A DNA stretch of 37,561 nt from NCBI GenBank assembly GCA_016790515.1, contig JAEUOY010000164.1:1-37561 (forward strand), read 5' to 3'. Under the pieces are notes generated by a model. That model saw nothing but the letters and a program-made list of their open reading frames with translations, was not told where the DNA came from and did not search any database. Every line of letters begins with the position of its first letter. Positions within the stretch are counted from its first letter, which is position 1. This document shows positions 7,048-16,217 of this stretch, piece after piece. Both the position numbers and the translations under genes were made by a program. Source of the DNA: Burkholderiaceae bacterium. GTDB lineage: Bacteria > Pseudomonadota > Gammaproteobacteria > Burkholderiales > Burkholderiaceae_C.

Positions 7048-7585
7048 CGCCTGGACCCTGTTCGACACCCCCGTCGGTGTCTGCGGCCTGGCCTGGGACG
7101 CGGCCGGCCGGCTGGCGGGATCGCAGTTGCCCGAGGCCGACGCGGCGGCCACGCAATCGCGCATGCGCCTGCGCTTCGGCATGACGATGGCCGACCCGCC
7201 GGTCTTCGTGCAGCAGTGGATGGCCCGCCTGCGGGCGGTGATGGCTGGCGCGGGCGACCGGCTGGCCGACATCGCGCTGGCCGACGAGGCCGCGCCCGCC
7301 TTCCACCGCCGGGTCTGGGCGCTGGCGCGGCAGATCCCGCCCGGCCACACCCGCAGCTACGGCGAGCTGGCGCTGGCCCTCGGCGGCCCCGCTGCGGCCC
7401 GCGCGGTGGGCCAGGCGCTCGGCGCCAACCCGTTCGCACCGTTCGTGCCCTGCCACCGCGTGCTGGCCGCCCGGGGTGCTGCGGGCGGCTTCTCGGCGCC
7501 GGGCGGGCGCCATACCAAGCTGCGCCTGCTGCAGCTGGAAGGCGCACGCTTCGAGTGGCAGGCCGACCAGCCAGGCCTGTTCTGA
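7019..7585 (+). CDS. ogt: Methylated-DNA--[protein]-cysteine S-methyltransferase
   Basis: 188 aa. It removes alkyl groups from O6 of guanine by irreversible transfer to its own cysteine. The C-terminal domain has the full signature: FHRRVWALARQIPPGHTRSYGELA (helix-turn-helix), RAVGQALGANPF, and the active site PFVPCHRVLA with acceptor Cys145. The N-terminal ribonuclease-H-like domain is short but present. No Ada N-terminal zinc domain is attached, so it is of the Ogt/constitutive type. It overlaps the upstream GNAT gene, and the GST gene follows 22 bp downstream, making a possible electrophile-defence trio. Confidence 0.92.
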   Translation: MPASLPAPPDAWTLFDTPVGVCGLAWDAAGRLAGSQLPEADAAATQSRMRLRFGMTMADPPVFVQQWMARLRAVMAGAGDRLADIALADEAAPAFHRRVWALARQIPPGHTRSYGELALALGGPAAARAVGQALGANPFAPFVPCHRVLAARGAAGGFSAPGGRHTKLRLLQLEGARFEWQADQPGLF

Positions 7586-7607
7586 TGGCCAGGCCAGGAG
7601 TCCCGCG

Positions 7608-8306
7608 ATGATCAGAGTTCACCAGTTCGCGCCGGCTTTCGGCCTGCCCAACGCCAGCCCGTTCTGCATGAAGCTGGAAACCTGGCTGCGCATGGCCGGG
7701 CTGGCGTTCGAGCTGGTCAACGACGGCAACGTGCTGAAGGCGCCCAAGGGCAAGCTGCCCTACATCGAGGACGAGGGCAGGGTGGTGGCCGACAGCCACT
7801 TCATCATCGAATACTTGAAGACCCGCTACGGCGATCCGCTCGACGCCGACCTGGGCGAGCGCGACCGCGCGCTGGCCACTGCCTTCCAGCGCCTGATCGA
7901 GGAGAGCCTGTACTGGGCCGTGGTGCACACCCGCTGGGTGATGGACGAGGGCTGGCAGAAGACCCGCGTGGCCTTCTTCGGCGCGCTGCCGCCGCCGCTG
8001 CGCTGGCTGCTGCCGCCGCTGGCCCGGCGAGGCCTGCGCGCCGAGATGCGCGGCCACGGCATGGGCCGGCACAGCGAGGCCGAGATCTTCGCGATCGGCT
8101 GCCGCGATGTCGACGCGCTGGCCGATTTCCTCGCCGACAAGCCGTTCATGCTGGGCGAGCAGCCGCGCTCGCTGGACGCGTCGGCGCATGCCTTCCTGGC
8201 CAACCTGCTGTGGGCGCCGGTGGATTCGCCGATCCAGCGCCACGCCCGCGCCCGGCCCGAGCTGGAGGCCTATTGCCGGCGCATGAAGGCGCGCTTCTAC
8301 CCGTGA
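7608..8306 (+). CDS. Glutathione S-transferase family protein
   Basis: 232 aa from ATG 7608, with CAGGAG upstream. The N-terminal thioredoxin-like domain includes NASPFCMKLETWLRMAGL and the KGKLPYIEDEG cis-Pro strand, then ADSHFIIEYL. The C-terminal helical domain includes GMGRHSEAEIFAIG and LADKPFMLGEQPRSLDASA. The style is that of the Tom37/failed-axon-connection GST subgroup rather than maleylacetoacetate isomerase (no SSxxR motif). The substrate is unknown. It is convergent with the PTS gene at 8341. Confidence 0.88.
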   Translation: MIRVHQFAPAFGLPNASPFCMKLETWLRMAGLAFELVNDGNVLKAPKGKLPYIEDEGRVVADSHFIIEYLKTRYGDPLDADLGERDRALATAFQRLIEESLYWAVVHTRWVMDEGWQKTRVAFFGALPPPLRWLLPPLARRGLRAEMRGHGMGRHSEAEIFAIGCRDVDALADFLADKPFMLGEQPRSLDASAHAFLANLLWAPVDSPIQRHARARPELEAYCRRMKARFYP

Positions 8307-8340
8307 ATCCCGTGCAAGCCGGCGCCCGGCGGCCCGTCGA

Positions 8341-10125
8341 TCAGCGCGCCTGCAGCGCCCGTGCGAACTGGTCGGCCTTGTCGCCGACGATCAGGTGCAG
8401 CACGCCGGGCCCGGCCCGCATGAAGGCGCTGGCGCCGGCGACGCCGGCAGCCTTGGCGTCGAAGCGCGAATCGTCGGCCAGCTCGACACGCACCCGGGTG
8501 TAGGCCACCGGCACGACCTTGCGCAGGTTGCCGCGCCCGCCCAGCGCCGCCAGCAGCGGCACCGCAGCCTCGGCCACCCAGGGCTCGATCTCGCCCGCGC
8601 TCGCCGGCGCGGCGGCAGCCGCCGGCGGCAGGGCGGCGGCGGCGGGCGCAGCGCCCAGTTCGGCGTCGCTGCCGGCCTGCTTCAGGTACTCGTCCATGTC
8701 GGTCTTCAGGTTCTCCGAGACGGGCCCGAAGATCGCCTGGATGCCCTGGCCGATGACGACCACGCCGGCCGCGCCCAGCGCCTTCAGCCGCGCCTGGTCG
8801 ACCCTGGCCGGGTCGGCCACCGACACGCGCAGCCGGGTGATGCAGGCGTCCAGGCTGGCGATGTTGCTGCGCCCGCCGAAGGCCAGCACCAGCTCGCGCG
8901 CCTTGCCGAACCGGCCCTCGGCGGCGGCACCTGCGGCTTCGGCGGTCTCGTCCTCGCGCCCGGGCGTCTTCAGGTTCCAGCGCGTGATGACGACGCGGAA
9001 CACCGCGTAGTAGACCGCCGCGTAGATCGGCCCGACGACGAACACGTACCACGCGTGCTGCGCCTTGCCGCCGATCAGGTTGAACATCAGGAAGTCGATG
9101 CCGCCCTGCGAGAACGTGAAGCCCATGTGCATGCCCAGCGTGTTGGCGACGAACTGCGCCGACGCCGCCAGGCAGGCGTGGATGACATAGAGCACCGGGG
9201 CCACGAACAGGAACGCGAACTCGATCGGCTCGGTGATGCCGGTGAGGAACGAGGTCAGCGCCGCCGAGACCATCATGCCGCCGACGGCGACCTTGTTCTC
9301 GGGCCGGGCGCAGTGCCAGATCGCGATCGCCGCCGCCGGCAGGCCGAACATCTTGAAGAAGAACGCGCCGGCCAGGATGCCGGCGGTGGGGTCGCCGGCG
9401 AAGTAGCGGTTGATGTCACCGCTGACCGACTTGCCGGTGGTCGGGTCGACGAAGCTGCCCATCTCGAAGAAGAACGGCACGTTCCAGATGTGGTGCAGGC
9501 CGAACGGGATCAGCAGCCGCTCGACGAAGCCGTACACCGTGGCAGCGGTGCGCGGGTCGCTGACCGCGGCCCAGTGCGAGAAGGCCTTGATGCCGTTGCC
9601 GATCGGCGGCCAGACGAAGGACAGCAGCACGCCCAGGACGATCGCCGCCACCGCGGTGACGATCGGCACGAAGCGCTTGCCGGCAAAGAAGCCGAGGTAG
9701 CTCGGCAGCGAGATCTTGTAGTAGCGGTTGAACAGGAAGGCCGCCAGGCCGCCGGCCAGGATGCCGCCGAAGACCCCGGTCTGGATCGACGGCAGGCCCA
9801 TGATGGTGTCGGGCTTCAGGCCCATGGACGCGGCCATCACGCCGAGCGTCACCGTCGTCACCAGGTGGCCGATCGTCGCGGCGATGGCGGCCACGCCGTC
9901 GTTGTTGGTGAAGCCGAGCGCGACGCCGATCGCGAAGATCAGCGGCAGGTTGCCGAAGATCACGTCGCCGGCGTTCTTCATCAGCGACAGCAGGAAGACC
10001 GGGACGTAGCCGTGGAAGTCGGTCGCGCCCAGGCCGAGCAGCAGGCCGGCCACCGGCAGCACCGCCACCGGCAGCATCAACGACTTGCCGATCTTCTGCA
10101 GCCCGGCGAATGCTTTCTGGAACAT
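8341..10125 (-). CDS. ptsG: PTS glucose-type EIICB permease with an extra EIIB-like domain
   Basis: 594 aa from ATG 10125, after GGCAGGAG. It imports and phosphorylates a hexose at the inner membrane. EIIC (about residues 1-380) is close to E. coli PtsG in style: [47 protein letters not shown], and the substrate-site [12 protein letters not shown] (about 405-480) keeps the phospho-cysteine in [15 protein letters not shown] (Cys428). An Ala/Pro-rich linker (485-511) leads to a second EIIB-like fold (512-594), in which the Cys is replaced by Ala ([11 protein letters not shown]), so it cannot carry phosphate. The gene lies 40 bp downstream of EIIA-HPr-EI, forming an operon. Glucose is the likeliest substrate, but N-acetylglucosamine is possible because PtsG and NagE are close relatives. 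Confidence 0.9.
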   Translation of the reverse strand: MFQKAFAGLQKIGKSLMLPVAVLPVAGLLLGLGATDFHGYVPVFLLSLMKNAGDVIFGNLPLIFAIGVALGFTNNDGVAAIAATIGHLVTTVTLGVMAASMGLKPDTIMGLPSIQTGVFGGILAGGLAAFLFNRYYKISLPSYLGFFAGKRFVPIVTAVAAIVLGVLLSFVWPPIGNGIKAFSHWAAVSDPRTAATVYGFVERLLIPFGLHHIWNVPFFFEMGSFVDPTTGKSVSGDINRYFAGDPTAGILAGAFFFKMFGLPAAAIAIWHCARPENKVAVGGMMVSAALTSFLTGITEPIEFAFLFVAPVLYVIHACLAASAQFVANTLGMHMGFTFSQGGIDFLMFNLIGGKAQHAWYVFVVGPIYAAVYYAVFRVVITRWNLKTPGREDETAEAAGAAAEGRFGKARELVLAFGGRSNIASLDACITRLRVSVADPARVDQARLKALGAAGVVVIGQGIQAIFGPVSENLKTDMDEYLKQAGSDAELGAAPAAAALPPAAAAAPASAGEIEPWVAEAAVPLLAALGGRGNLRKVVPVAYTRVRVELADDSRFDAKAAGVAGASAFMRAGPGVLHLIVGDKADQFARALQAR

Positions 10126-10165
10126 GGTGGGTCTCCTGCCTGTGTCGTTGTCGTGGCTCGGGGTT

Positions 10166-12688
10166 TCAGTCGGCGAAGGCGGCCAGGCGCTCGCGCACGT
10201 CCTGCGTCGTGGCCATCGCCAGTACCTCTTTCGCGAGCGCCTCGCAGTCGCTGCGCGAGACACGCTTGACGGCGGCCTTCACCGCCGCGACCGCCGGCAC
10301 CGACACCGACAGTTCGTCGACGCCCAGGCCGACCAGCACCGGCACCGCCAGCGCGTCCGACGCGATGCCGCCGCACACGCCGACCCAGCGGCCGTGGCGG
10401 TGCGCGCCTTCGACGGTGAGCGCGATCATCTTCAGCACCGCCGGGTGCAGCCCGTCGGCCTGGCGCGCGAGCTTGGGGTGGCCGCGGTCCATTGCCAGCG
10501 TGTACTGCGTCAGGTCGTTGGTGCCGATCGAGAAGAAGTCGGCCTCGCGGGCCAGCGCCTCGGCCATCAGCGCGGCCGAAGGCACCTCGACCATCGCGCC
10601 GACCTTCGCGACGGCGCCGCTGGCCTGCGCCTCCTGGAGCAGCATCGCCTTTGCGGCGCGGAACTCCTCGACCGAGGCGATCATCGGGAACATCACGTGC
10701 AGCTTGCCGTGCGGCGCGGCCTGCAGGATCGCGCGCAGCTGCGTGCGCAGCAGGTCGGGGCGGTCGAAGCCGACGCGGATGCCGCGCAGGCCGAGGAAGG
10801 GGTTGTCCTCCTTCGGCAGCGGCAGGTACGACAAGGGCTTGTCGCCGCCGACGTCGAGCGTGCGGATGACCAGCGTGCGTTCGCGCCCGAGCGCCTTCGC
10901 GACGGCGATGTACTCGGCCGCCTGCTCGGATTCGCTCGGCATCGTGTCGCGGTCCTCGAACAGGAACTCCGAGCGCAGCAGCCCGACGCCTTCGGCGCCG
11001 CGGGCCAGGGCGTCGGCCGCGTCGGCGGCGTTGCGGATGTTGGCGGCCACCTCGACACGGTGGCCGTCGCTGGTGACCGCCGCCGCCGCGGCGGCTGCCT
11101 CTTCCTCGGCCCGGCGCGCGGCGAGCCGGGCCATGCGCTCCTCGGCGCGTGCGATGTCGTCGTCGGTCGGATGGCCGTGCAGCACGCCGCGCGTGCCGTC
11201 GAGAACGACGCGCTGGCCCTCGGCCAGCTGCAGCACCGCGTCGTCGATGCCGCACACCGCGGGAATGCCCAGCGAGCGCGCCAGGATCGCGACGTGGCTC
11301 GTCGCGCCGCCGGTGGTGGTGACGAAGCCGAAGACCTTGGCGCGGTCCATCTGCGCGGTGTCCGACGGCGTCAGTTCCTCGGCGACGAGGATCGAGCCGG
11401 CCGGCACGTCCAGCGCCACCGGCTGCACGCCGGCCAGCAGCGACAGCACGCGCCGGCCGACGTCGCGGATGTCGTTGGCGCGCTCGCGCAGCAGCGGGTT
11501 GTCGAGCTTCTCGAGCCGCGCCGCGTGGTCGGTGAACGCCTGGCGCCAGGCGAAGCCGGCGCTCTGGCCGGCGCTCATGCCGGCGATCGCGAGGTCGAGC
11601 AGGTCGGGGTCGTCGAGCAGCTCATGGTGGGCGGCCAGGATCTGCGCGCGCGGGCTGGCCGCGTGCTGCACGCCGAACACCTCGAGCTGCTGGCGCGCCT
11701 GCTTCAGCGCAGCGTCGAACCTGGCGCGCTCGCGCGCCGGGGATTCGCCGGCCTCCTGAACCTCGATCACCTGCGGCCGCAGCTGGACGACATGCCCCAC
11801 GGCAAGACCCGGGGAGGCCGACACGCCGACCAGCTCGCCCTCGGCCGCGGGTTCGGCGCGCACGGCGGCGGCCGGCATGGCGGCCGGCGGCGGGGCCGGG
11901 GCGGCGCCGGGGGTCTCGCCACAGCCTGCGGCCAGCAGCCTGGCCAGCGCCGCCACCGCGTCGGCGGCGTCGGGACCGGCGGCGCGCAGATGCACCACGT
12001 CGCCCTGGCGAGTCGACAACCCCATGATCGCGACCACCGACCTGGCATTGACCTCGTCCTCGCCGCGCACGAGCTTGACCTCGGACTTGAATCGCTTGGC
12101 CTCGGCGGCCAGCACCGCGGCCGGGCGGGCATGCAGGCCTTGCGGGTTCGGCAGCGACAGCGGCGCGGAGGTCACCGCGGCAGCGCCGCCGGTGGCCACG
12201 CCGGGCTGCGCCGCGCCGGCGGCCAGCAGCACGCTCATCAGCGTGTCGCCGGCCGCGACGATGCCGCGGCGCGGCTCGATGGCGGCCACCGCGTCCATGT
12301 TGGCGATGACCACCTGCGTCAGCAGGCTGCGGGCCTTGGCGGCCACGGCGTCGACGTCGAAGCGGATCAGCGGCTGGCCGCGCCTGACGCGATCGCCCAT
12401 CGCGACCAGCGGCGTGAAGCCGTCGCCGCGCAGCATCACGGTGTCGATGCCGATGTGCACCAGCAGCTCGATGCCGCTGTCGGTGCGGATCGTCAGTGCA
12501 TGGTGCGCGCCGTGCATCTGCACGACCTCGCCGGACACCGGCGCCAGCAGCTCGCCCGAGGTGGGGTCCAGCGACACGCCGTCGCCGACGATCTTCTGCG
12601 CGAACACCGGGTCGGGCACCGTGTGCAGCGGCACGATCAGGCCGGCCAGCGGGGCGGAAACGTCGAGCCGTTCAACAGGTGCGAGCAT
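10166..12688 (-). CDS. PTS multiphosphoryl transfer protein EIIA(Glc type)-HPr-EI
   Basis: 840 aa. It carries the whole soluble phosphorelay from PEP to the permease. EIIA of the Crr type (1-150) has phospho-His78 in [10 protein letters not shown]. HPr (175-255) has His186 in [12 protein letters not shown] and a Ser217 region. EI (285-840) has His465 in [18 protein letters not shown], the PEP-site [17 protein letters not shown], and the catalytic Cys in [10 protein letters not shown]. An Ala/Pro linker (255-280) separates HPr from EI. ATG 12688 is preferred: GGAG lies 6 nt upstream, and the in-frame ATG at 12694 directly abuts it. Such fusions often pair with a NagE/PtsG permease in beta- and gammaproteobacteria, as here (NagF-like). 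A dedicated, self-contained sugar uptake route is inferred. Confidence 0.93.
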   Translation of the reverse strand: MLAPVERLDVSAPLAGLIVPLHTVPDPVFAQKIVGDGVSLDPTSGELLAPVSGEVVQMHGAHHALTIRTDSGIELLVHIGIDTVMLRGDGFTPLVAMGDRVRRGQPLIRFDVDAVAAKARSLLTQVVIANMDAVAAIEPRRGIVAAGDTLMSVLLAAGAAQPGVATGGAAAVTSAPLSLPNPQGLHARPAAVLAAEAKRFKSEVKLVRGEDEVNARSVVAIMGLSTRQGDVVHLRAAGPDAADAVAALARLLAAGCGETPGAAPAPPPAAMPAAAVRAEPAAEGELVGVSASPGLAVGHVVQLRPQVIEVQEAGESPARERARFDAALKQARQQLEVFGVQHAASPRAQILAAHHELLDDPDLLDLAIAGMSAGQSAGFAWRQAFTDHAARLEKLDNPLLRERANDIRDVGRRVLSLLAGVQPVALDVPAGSILVAEELTPSDTAQMDRAKVFGFVTTTGGATSHVAILARSLGIPAVCGIDDAVLQLAEGQRVVLDGTRGVLHGHPTDDDIARAEERMARLAARRAEEEAAAAAAAVTSDGHRVEVAANIRNAADAADALARGAEGVGLLRSEFLFEDRDTMPSESEQAAEYIAVAKALGRERTLVIRTLDVGGDKPLSYLPLPKEDNPFLGLRGIRVGFDRPDLLRTQLRAILQAAPHGKLHVMFPMIASVEEFRAAKAMLLQEAQASGAVAKVGAMVEVPSAALMAEALAREADFFSIGTNDLTQYTLAMDRGHPKLARQADGLHPAVLKMIALTVEGAHRHGRWVGVCGGIASDALAVPVLVGLGVDELSVSVPAVAAVKAAVKRVSRSDCEALAKEVLAMATTQDVRERLAAFAD

Positions 12689-12835
12689 GGGCATCTCCTG
12701 CCTCGATGGCCGCCGGGCGAACCGACTGCAGGCCATGGCGGGGACCGACCATCGGGCATGACGCGAGGCCTGTCAATCCCTTCCGTCAACCCCTTGCAAC
12801 ACCGGGCCGGCAGCGTCCGGCCCGGGGCGCCGGGC

Positions 12836-13129
12836 CTGGGCGCGCAGGCTGGTGCCGTCGCTGCGGATCACTTCGGCGTACCGGTCGAAGCAGGCCTTCT
12901 CGCAGCGCGCCAGGCTGCCGCCGCCGTCGTCGTTGCGGTCGACCTGGATGACGCCGTCGCGCTTGCTCGCCTGCGCCGTGCTGGCGCGGACCCGGGTGGC
13001 GATGCCGCCGCTCATGAACGGCTGGTGGAGCACCGAGTCGATCTCGTTGACGGTCAGCCAGTACTCGACGCAACTGCCGTAGCGCTGCTGGAAGCCGATC
13101 ATCTCCCGGCAGAGATGGCGGTTCCCTCG
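12836..13129 (-). pseudogene. GH1 6-phospho-beta-glucosidase remnant with internal deletion
   Basis: Inside an open frame (13258-12773), two separate pieces of a GH1 enzyme are joined. First comes MIGFQQRYGSCVEYWLTVNE, containing the acid/base NE motif (usually YWLTFNEIN), followed by HQPFMSGGI. Directly after comes the C-terminal end, GVIQVDRNDDGGGSLARCEK plus FDRYAEVIRSDG, equivalent to the usual Y.VD.D..G.G...R.KK.SF.WY..VI..NG. About 250-300 residues between them, with the nucleophile Glu, are gone. It is surely non-functional. Its position upstream of and co-oriented with the PTS genes suggests the cluster once handled a phospho-beta-glucoside. Confidence 0.65.
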
Positions 13130-13365
13130 AGCTTCGCGAAGCGCGGCGCGAGACAGGATGGCCCAGGGACGGCAGGACGGCGAGCCGGGCCGGCCATGCC
13201 GCGGCGACAGCGGTGATCGGCCGCCGATCATGAGCGCGACGATATGTCTTATGTCCAATCAAAGATCCCGTGGGCCCGGTCCCTGGCCGGTGGCGTCGCG
13301 GTCCAGGGTGGCTTGCACTGGCTTTCCAAGCAGAGGATTCTTCGAACGGCGCCGGGCCCGCGGCG

Positions 13366-14352
13366 TCACTCGATGACGACCTTGGCGGCCTTGACCAGCC
13401 TGGCGAACTTCTCGGTCTCGGCCTTGATCTGGGCGGCCATCTGCTCGGCGCTGTTGCCGATCGGCTCGGCGCCGATCTCGCTCATGCGCTTGCGGAACTC
13501 GGGCGACTGGATGACCTTGACCATTTCGGTGTTCAGGCGGGCCAGGATGTCCCTGGGCGTAGCGGCCGGCGCGAGCACGCCGAACCAGGTGCCGATGTCG
13601 AAACCCTGGAGGCCGGCCTCGTCCAGCGTGGGCACGTCGGGCAGCGCCGTCGAGCGCTTGGCGGTGGTCACGGCCAAGGCGCGCAGCTTGCCGGCCCTGA
13701 TGTGCTGCAGCACCGGCGTCACGGTGTCGAAGGACATCGTGATCTGACCGCCCAGCAGGTCGGTCGCCAGCGGGCCGCTGCCCTTGTAGGGGACGTGGCT
13801 GAAGTCGGTGCCGGTCATGTTCTCGAACTGGGTGCCGATCAGGTGCTGAGCCGTGCCATTGCCGTTGGAGCCGAAGTTGTGCTTGCCGGGCTGGGCCTTC
13901 AGCAGCGCGACCAGTTCGGCCACGTTCCTGGCCGGCGTCGTGGCATTGACGACCAGCACGTTGGGCACCAGGGCGATCTCGGTGATCGGCGCCAGGTCCT
14001 TCTGGAAGTCGTAGGGGAGCTTCTTGTAGACGCTGGATGCGATCGTGTGGTGCACCGCACCGACCAGCAGTGTGTAGCCGTCCGGCTTGGCCTTGGCCAC
14101 GTAGTCGGCGCCGAGCGTCGCACCGGCGCCGGGCTTGCTTTCGACGATCACCGGCTGGCCGAGGCTTTGCTGCAGCTTTTCGGCCAGTGCGCGGGCCAGC
14201 ACGTCGGTGGTGCCGCCGGCGGCGAACGGCACGACCAGGCTGATCGGCTTGCTCGGCCAGGCCTGGGCCATGGCGGCGCTGCTGGCCAGCGTCGCGGCCA
14301 GTGCAAGGGCCTGGATGACGTGACGTCGGGTGGCAAGACGATCGAGGGTCAT
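13366..14352 (-). CDS. Bug-family tripartite tricarboxylate receptor (TctC-like)
   Basis: 328 aa from ATG 14352 (CCGGAGA upstream). A signal peptide with TRRHVIQALALAATLA and predicted cleavage after AMAQA precedes WPSKPISLVVPFAAGG, the classic start of mature Bug proteins. Further signatures are GYTLLVGAVHHTIA, FSHVPYKGSGPLATDLLGGQ, KLRALAVTTAKRS and DVPTLDEAGLQGF. These periplasmic proteins bind carboxylates, often without a cognate TctAB transporter nearby, as here. A GTGAA-N7-TTAAC element 77-107 bp upstream is shared with the tartrate dehydrogenase-like gene, so a C4-dicarboxylate or tartrate ligand under control of the LysR at 16273 is inferred. Confidence 0.92.
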   Translation of the reverse strand: MTLDRLATRRHVIQALALAATLASSAAMAQAWPSKPISLVVPFAAGGTTDVLARALAEKLQQSLGQPVIVESKPGAGATLGADYVAKAKPDGYTLLVGAVHHTIASSVYKKLPYDFQKDLAPITEIALVPNVLVVNATTPARNVAELVALLKAQPGKHNFGSNGNGTAQHLIGTQFENMTGTDFSHVPYKGSGPLATDLLGGQITMSFDTVTPVLQHIRAGKLRALAVTTAKRSTALPDVPTLDEAGLQGFDIGTWFGVLAPAATPRDILARLNTEMVKVIQSPEFRKRMSEIGAEPIGNSAEQMAAQIKAETEKFARLVKAAKVVIE

Positions 14353-14428
14353 GGTTGTCTCCGGTGGGGCTTCGATGGGCTTCGGTGGGTGACACTCTAG
14401 GTGTCGGATGGCACGCCGAATCACCGTC

Positions 14429-14459
14429 AAAGTGAATTCGGCATTAACCTGGATTCAAT
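14429..14459 (-). promoter_or_regulatory. Operator-like element upstream of the Bug receptor gene
   Basis: AAAGTGAAT-N6-TTAACCTG, containing the dyad GTGAA-N7-TTAAC. The same element, 23 of 31 positions identical, occurs at 16218-16248. Both copies lie in the same orientation about 75 bp before a - strand ATG, as expected for a shared LysR-type activator site. Confidence 0.5.
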
Positions 14460-14561
14460 ATTTCAGGCGCTCTGCGGGTGCTGTTTTTTTGGCGTGTGCA
14501 ACCAGGTGGCGCGGCCATCTCGAGGCGCGTAGGGCGCCCCGTCCGGCGAACCTGGCCGCCG

Positions 14562-14779
14562 TGCCAGCCCGGCTTCGATCAGCAGCAGCCGGTCTTGTTT
14601 CGCCCTCCGCTCCGACCGGCACAGCGACCCCGACTCGATCTGCGCCGCGGCGGTGCGGACGCCGAGCCGCTTGCGATGCCTTGCCGAAGGATCCCGGTGT
14701 TGGTGACGATGAGGTCGTCGCCGACGAGTTGCACCCGGCGGTCGAGTCGGGCCGTGAGCAGCTTCCAGCGATCCGGGTC
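14562..14779 (-). pseudogene. Enolase C-terminal fragment (frameshifted, deleted)
   Basis: On the - strand one frame reads [20 protein letters not shown] followed by [18 protein letters not shown]. After a +1 shift the next frame reads [20 protein letters not shown] followed by [13 protein letters not shown]. These match the two conserved enolase stretches [19 protein letters not shown] and VGTAAGQIK.GSL.RSER..KYN.LLRIE. The 45 or so residues that normally separate them, including the catalytic Lys/His region, are missing. The rest of 14353-15057 holds the operator (14429-14459) and an unrecognised coding-looking stretch at about 14780-14950. Confidence 0.75.
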
Positions 14780-15057
14780 GGCATCAGGGTCGGCACGAAG
14801 TCCACCCGGCCGGTGGGCCCGGGAGCCGTGGCGGTGAAGCTCGCAACGGCCTGGGTATCGAGGTGGGCGACTTCGATGTTCGTGCCGTCGCCGGGACCCA
14901 GGTCACCGACGGCGGCGAGACCGAGCACCGGCGCGAAGGTCGCCCGCCCTTAGAAAGCGGTGAGCGTCCAGGCGCCGCCACGGCCGAGCGCCTTCTGGAT
15001 CTCCCTTCGTGCGATGCCGAGCACGCCGGTCGCGATGGGCAAGCTGGCCTGCACGCC

Positions 15058-16146
15058 CTACGCGGCCTGGCGCTGCGCGCCGGCGGTCAACAGTTCGCAG
15101 ACGGCCTGGGTCACCTGCGCCGTCGTGGCGGTGCCGCCCAGGTCACCGGTGTGCAGCCTGGGGTCCGCGGTGACCTGCTCGATCGCACTCATCACCCGCT
15201 TCGCGGCCTCGAACTCGCCCAGGTGCTCGAGCAGCATCACGACCGACCAGAAGGTGCCGACCGGATTCGCCAGACCCTTGCCCATGATGTCGAAGGCCGA
15301 GCCGTGGATCGGCTCGAACATCGACGGGTAGCGGTGCTCCGGGTCGATGTTGCCGGTGGGGGCGATGCCCAGGCTGCCGGCCAGCGCGGCGGCCAGGTCG
15401 CTGAGGATGTCGGCGTGCAGGTTCGTGGCGACGATCGTGTCGAGCGATGCCGGGCGGTTGATCATGCGGGCGGTCGATGCATCGACCAGTTCCTTGTCCC
15501 AGGTGACCTCCGGGAACTCCTTCGAAACCTGCAGCGCGATCTCGTCCCACATCACCATCGCGTGGCGCTGGGCGTTGCTCTTGGTGATCACGGTCAGCAG
15601 CTTGCGGGGCCGCGACCGGGCCAGCTTGAAGGCGAAGCGCATGATGCGCTCGACGCCGGCGCGGGTCATCATCGACACGTCGGTCGCGGCCTCGATCGGG
15701 TGGCCTTGGTGCACCCGGCCGCCGACGCCGGAGTACTCGCCTTCGGAGTTCTCGCGCACGATGACCCAGTTCAGGTCTTCGGGCTTGCAGCGCTTCAGCG
15801 GCGCGTCGATGCCGGGCAGGATGCGCGTCGGGCGCACGTTGGCGTACTGGTCGAAGCCCTGGCAGATCTTCAGGCGCAGGCCCCACAGCGTGATGTGGTC
15901 GGGGATGTGCGGGTCGCCGGCGCTGCCGAACAGGATCGCGTCCTTGTTGCGGATCGCGTCCAGCCCGTCGGCCGGCATCATCACGCCATGCTCGCGGTAG
16001 TAGTCGCCGCCCCAGTCGAAGTTCTCGAACTCGAAGCGGAACATGCTGCTCGTCCTGGCGAGCGCTTCCAGCACCTGCTGGCCGGCGGGGACGACTTCCT
16101 TGCCGATGCCGTCACCGGGAATGGTGGCGATGGAATAGGTCTTCAT
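15058..16146 (-). CDS. Tartrate dehydrogenase / D-malate dehydrogenase-like (isocitrate/isopropylmalate dehydrogenase family)
   Basis: 362 aa from ATG 16146 (MKTYSIATIPGDGIGKEVVP). It belongs to the NAD-dependent beta-decarboxylating dehydrogenases and shows WGGDYYREHGVMMPADGLD, LLFGSAGDP-type substrate loop (ILFGSAGDPHIPDHI), the VRPTRILPG arginine region, WVIVRENSEGEYSGVGG, the catalytic Lys in TVITKSNAQR, the metal Asp cluster in DTIVATNLHADILSDLAAAL, and the NAD loop FEPIHGSAFDIMGKGLANP. The HIPDH and WGLRL segments are typical of the tartrate/D-malate subgroup (TtuC/DmlA) rather than LeuB. It is expected to oxidise D-malate or L-/meso-tartrate in the cytoplasm. The divergent LysR gene begins 126 bp away. 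Confidence 0.9.
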   Translation of the reverse strand: MKTYSIATIPGDGIGKEVVPAGQQVLEALARTSSMFRFEFENFDWGGDYYREHGVMMPADGLDAIRNKDAILFGSAGDPHIPDHITLWGLRLKICQGFDQYANVRPTRILPGIDAPLKRCKPEDLNWVIVRENSEGEYSGVGGRVHQGHPIEAATDVSMMTRAGVERIMRFAFKLARSRPRKLLTVITKSNAQRHAMVMWDEIALQVSKEFPEVTWDKELVDASTARMINRPASLDTIVATNLHADILSDLAAALAGSLGIAPTGNIDPEHRYPSMFEPIHGSAFDIMGKGLANPVGTFWSVVMLLEHLGEFEAAKRVMSAIEQVTADPRLHTGDLGGTATTAQVTQAVCELLTAGAQRQAA

Positions 16147-16217
16147 GGCTTGTCTCGGTGGGGTTGGGTGGGCGGTGACGTGACTGTAGGCACTCGACAC
16201 CCTGCGCACACGCGGCT

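Noticed and set aside
7608-8306. The GST as the maleylacetoacetate isomerase missing from the homogentisate operon
   Set aside because: It lacks the N-terminal SSxxR motif of that enzyme, belongs by motif to a different GST subgroup, and is 21 kb from the operon.
10085-13216. A 1043-codon + strand open frame opposite the PTS genes
   Set aside because: It is the complement of genuine PTS domains. Its translation is low-complexity (His/Arg/Gly/Asp-rich) and has no domain signature, as expected for antisense frames in GC-rich DNA.
14780-15057. Unrecognised coding-looking stretch upstream of the enolase fragment
   Set aside because: Frames there (for example [19 protein letters not shown]) are interrupted by a stop and match no family I can name, so no gene is called.
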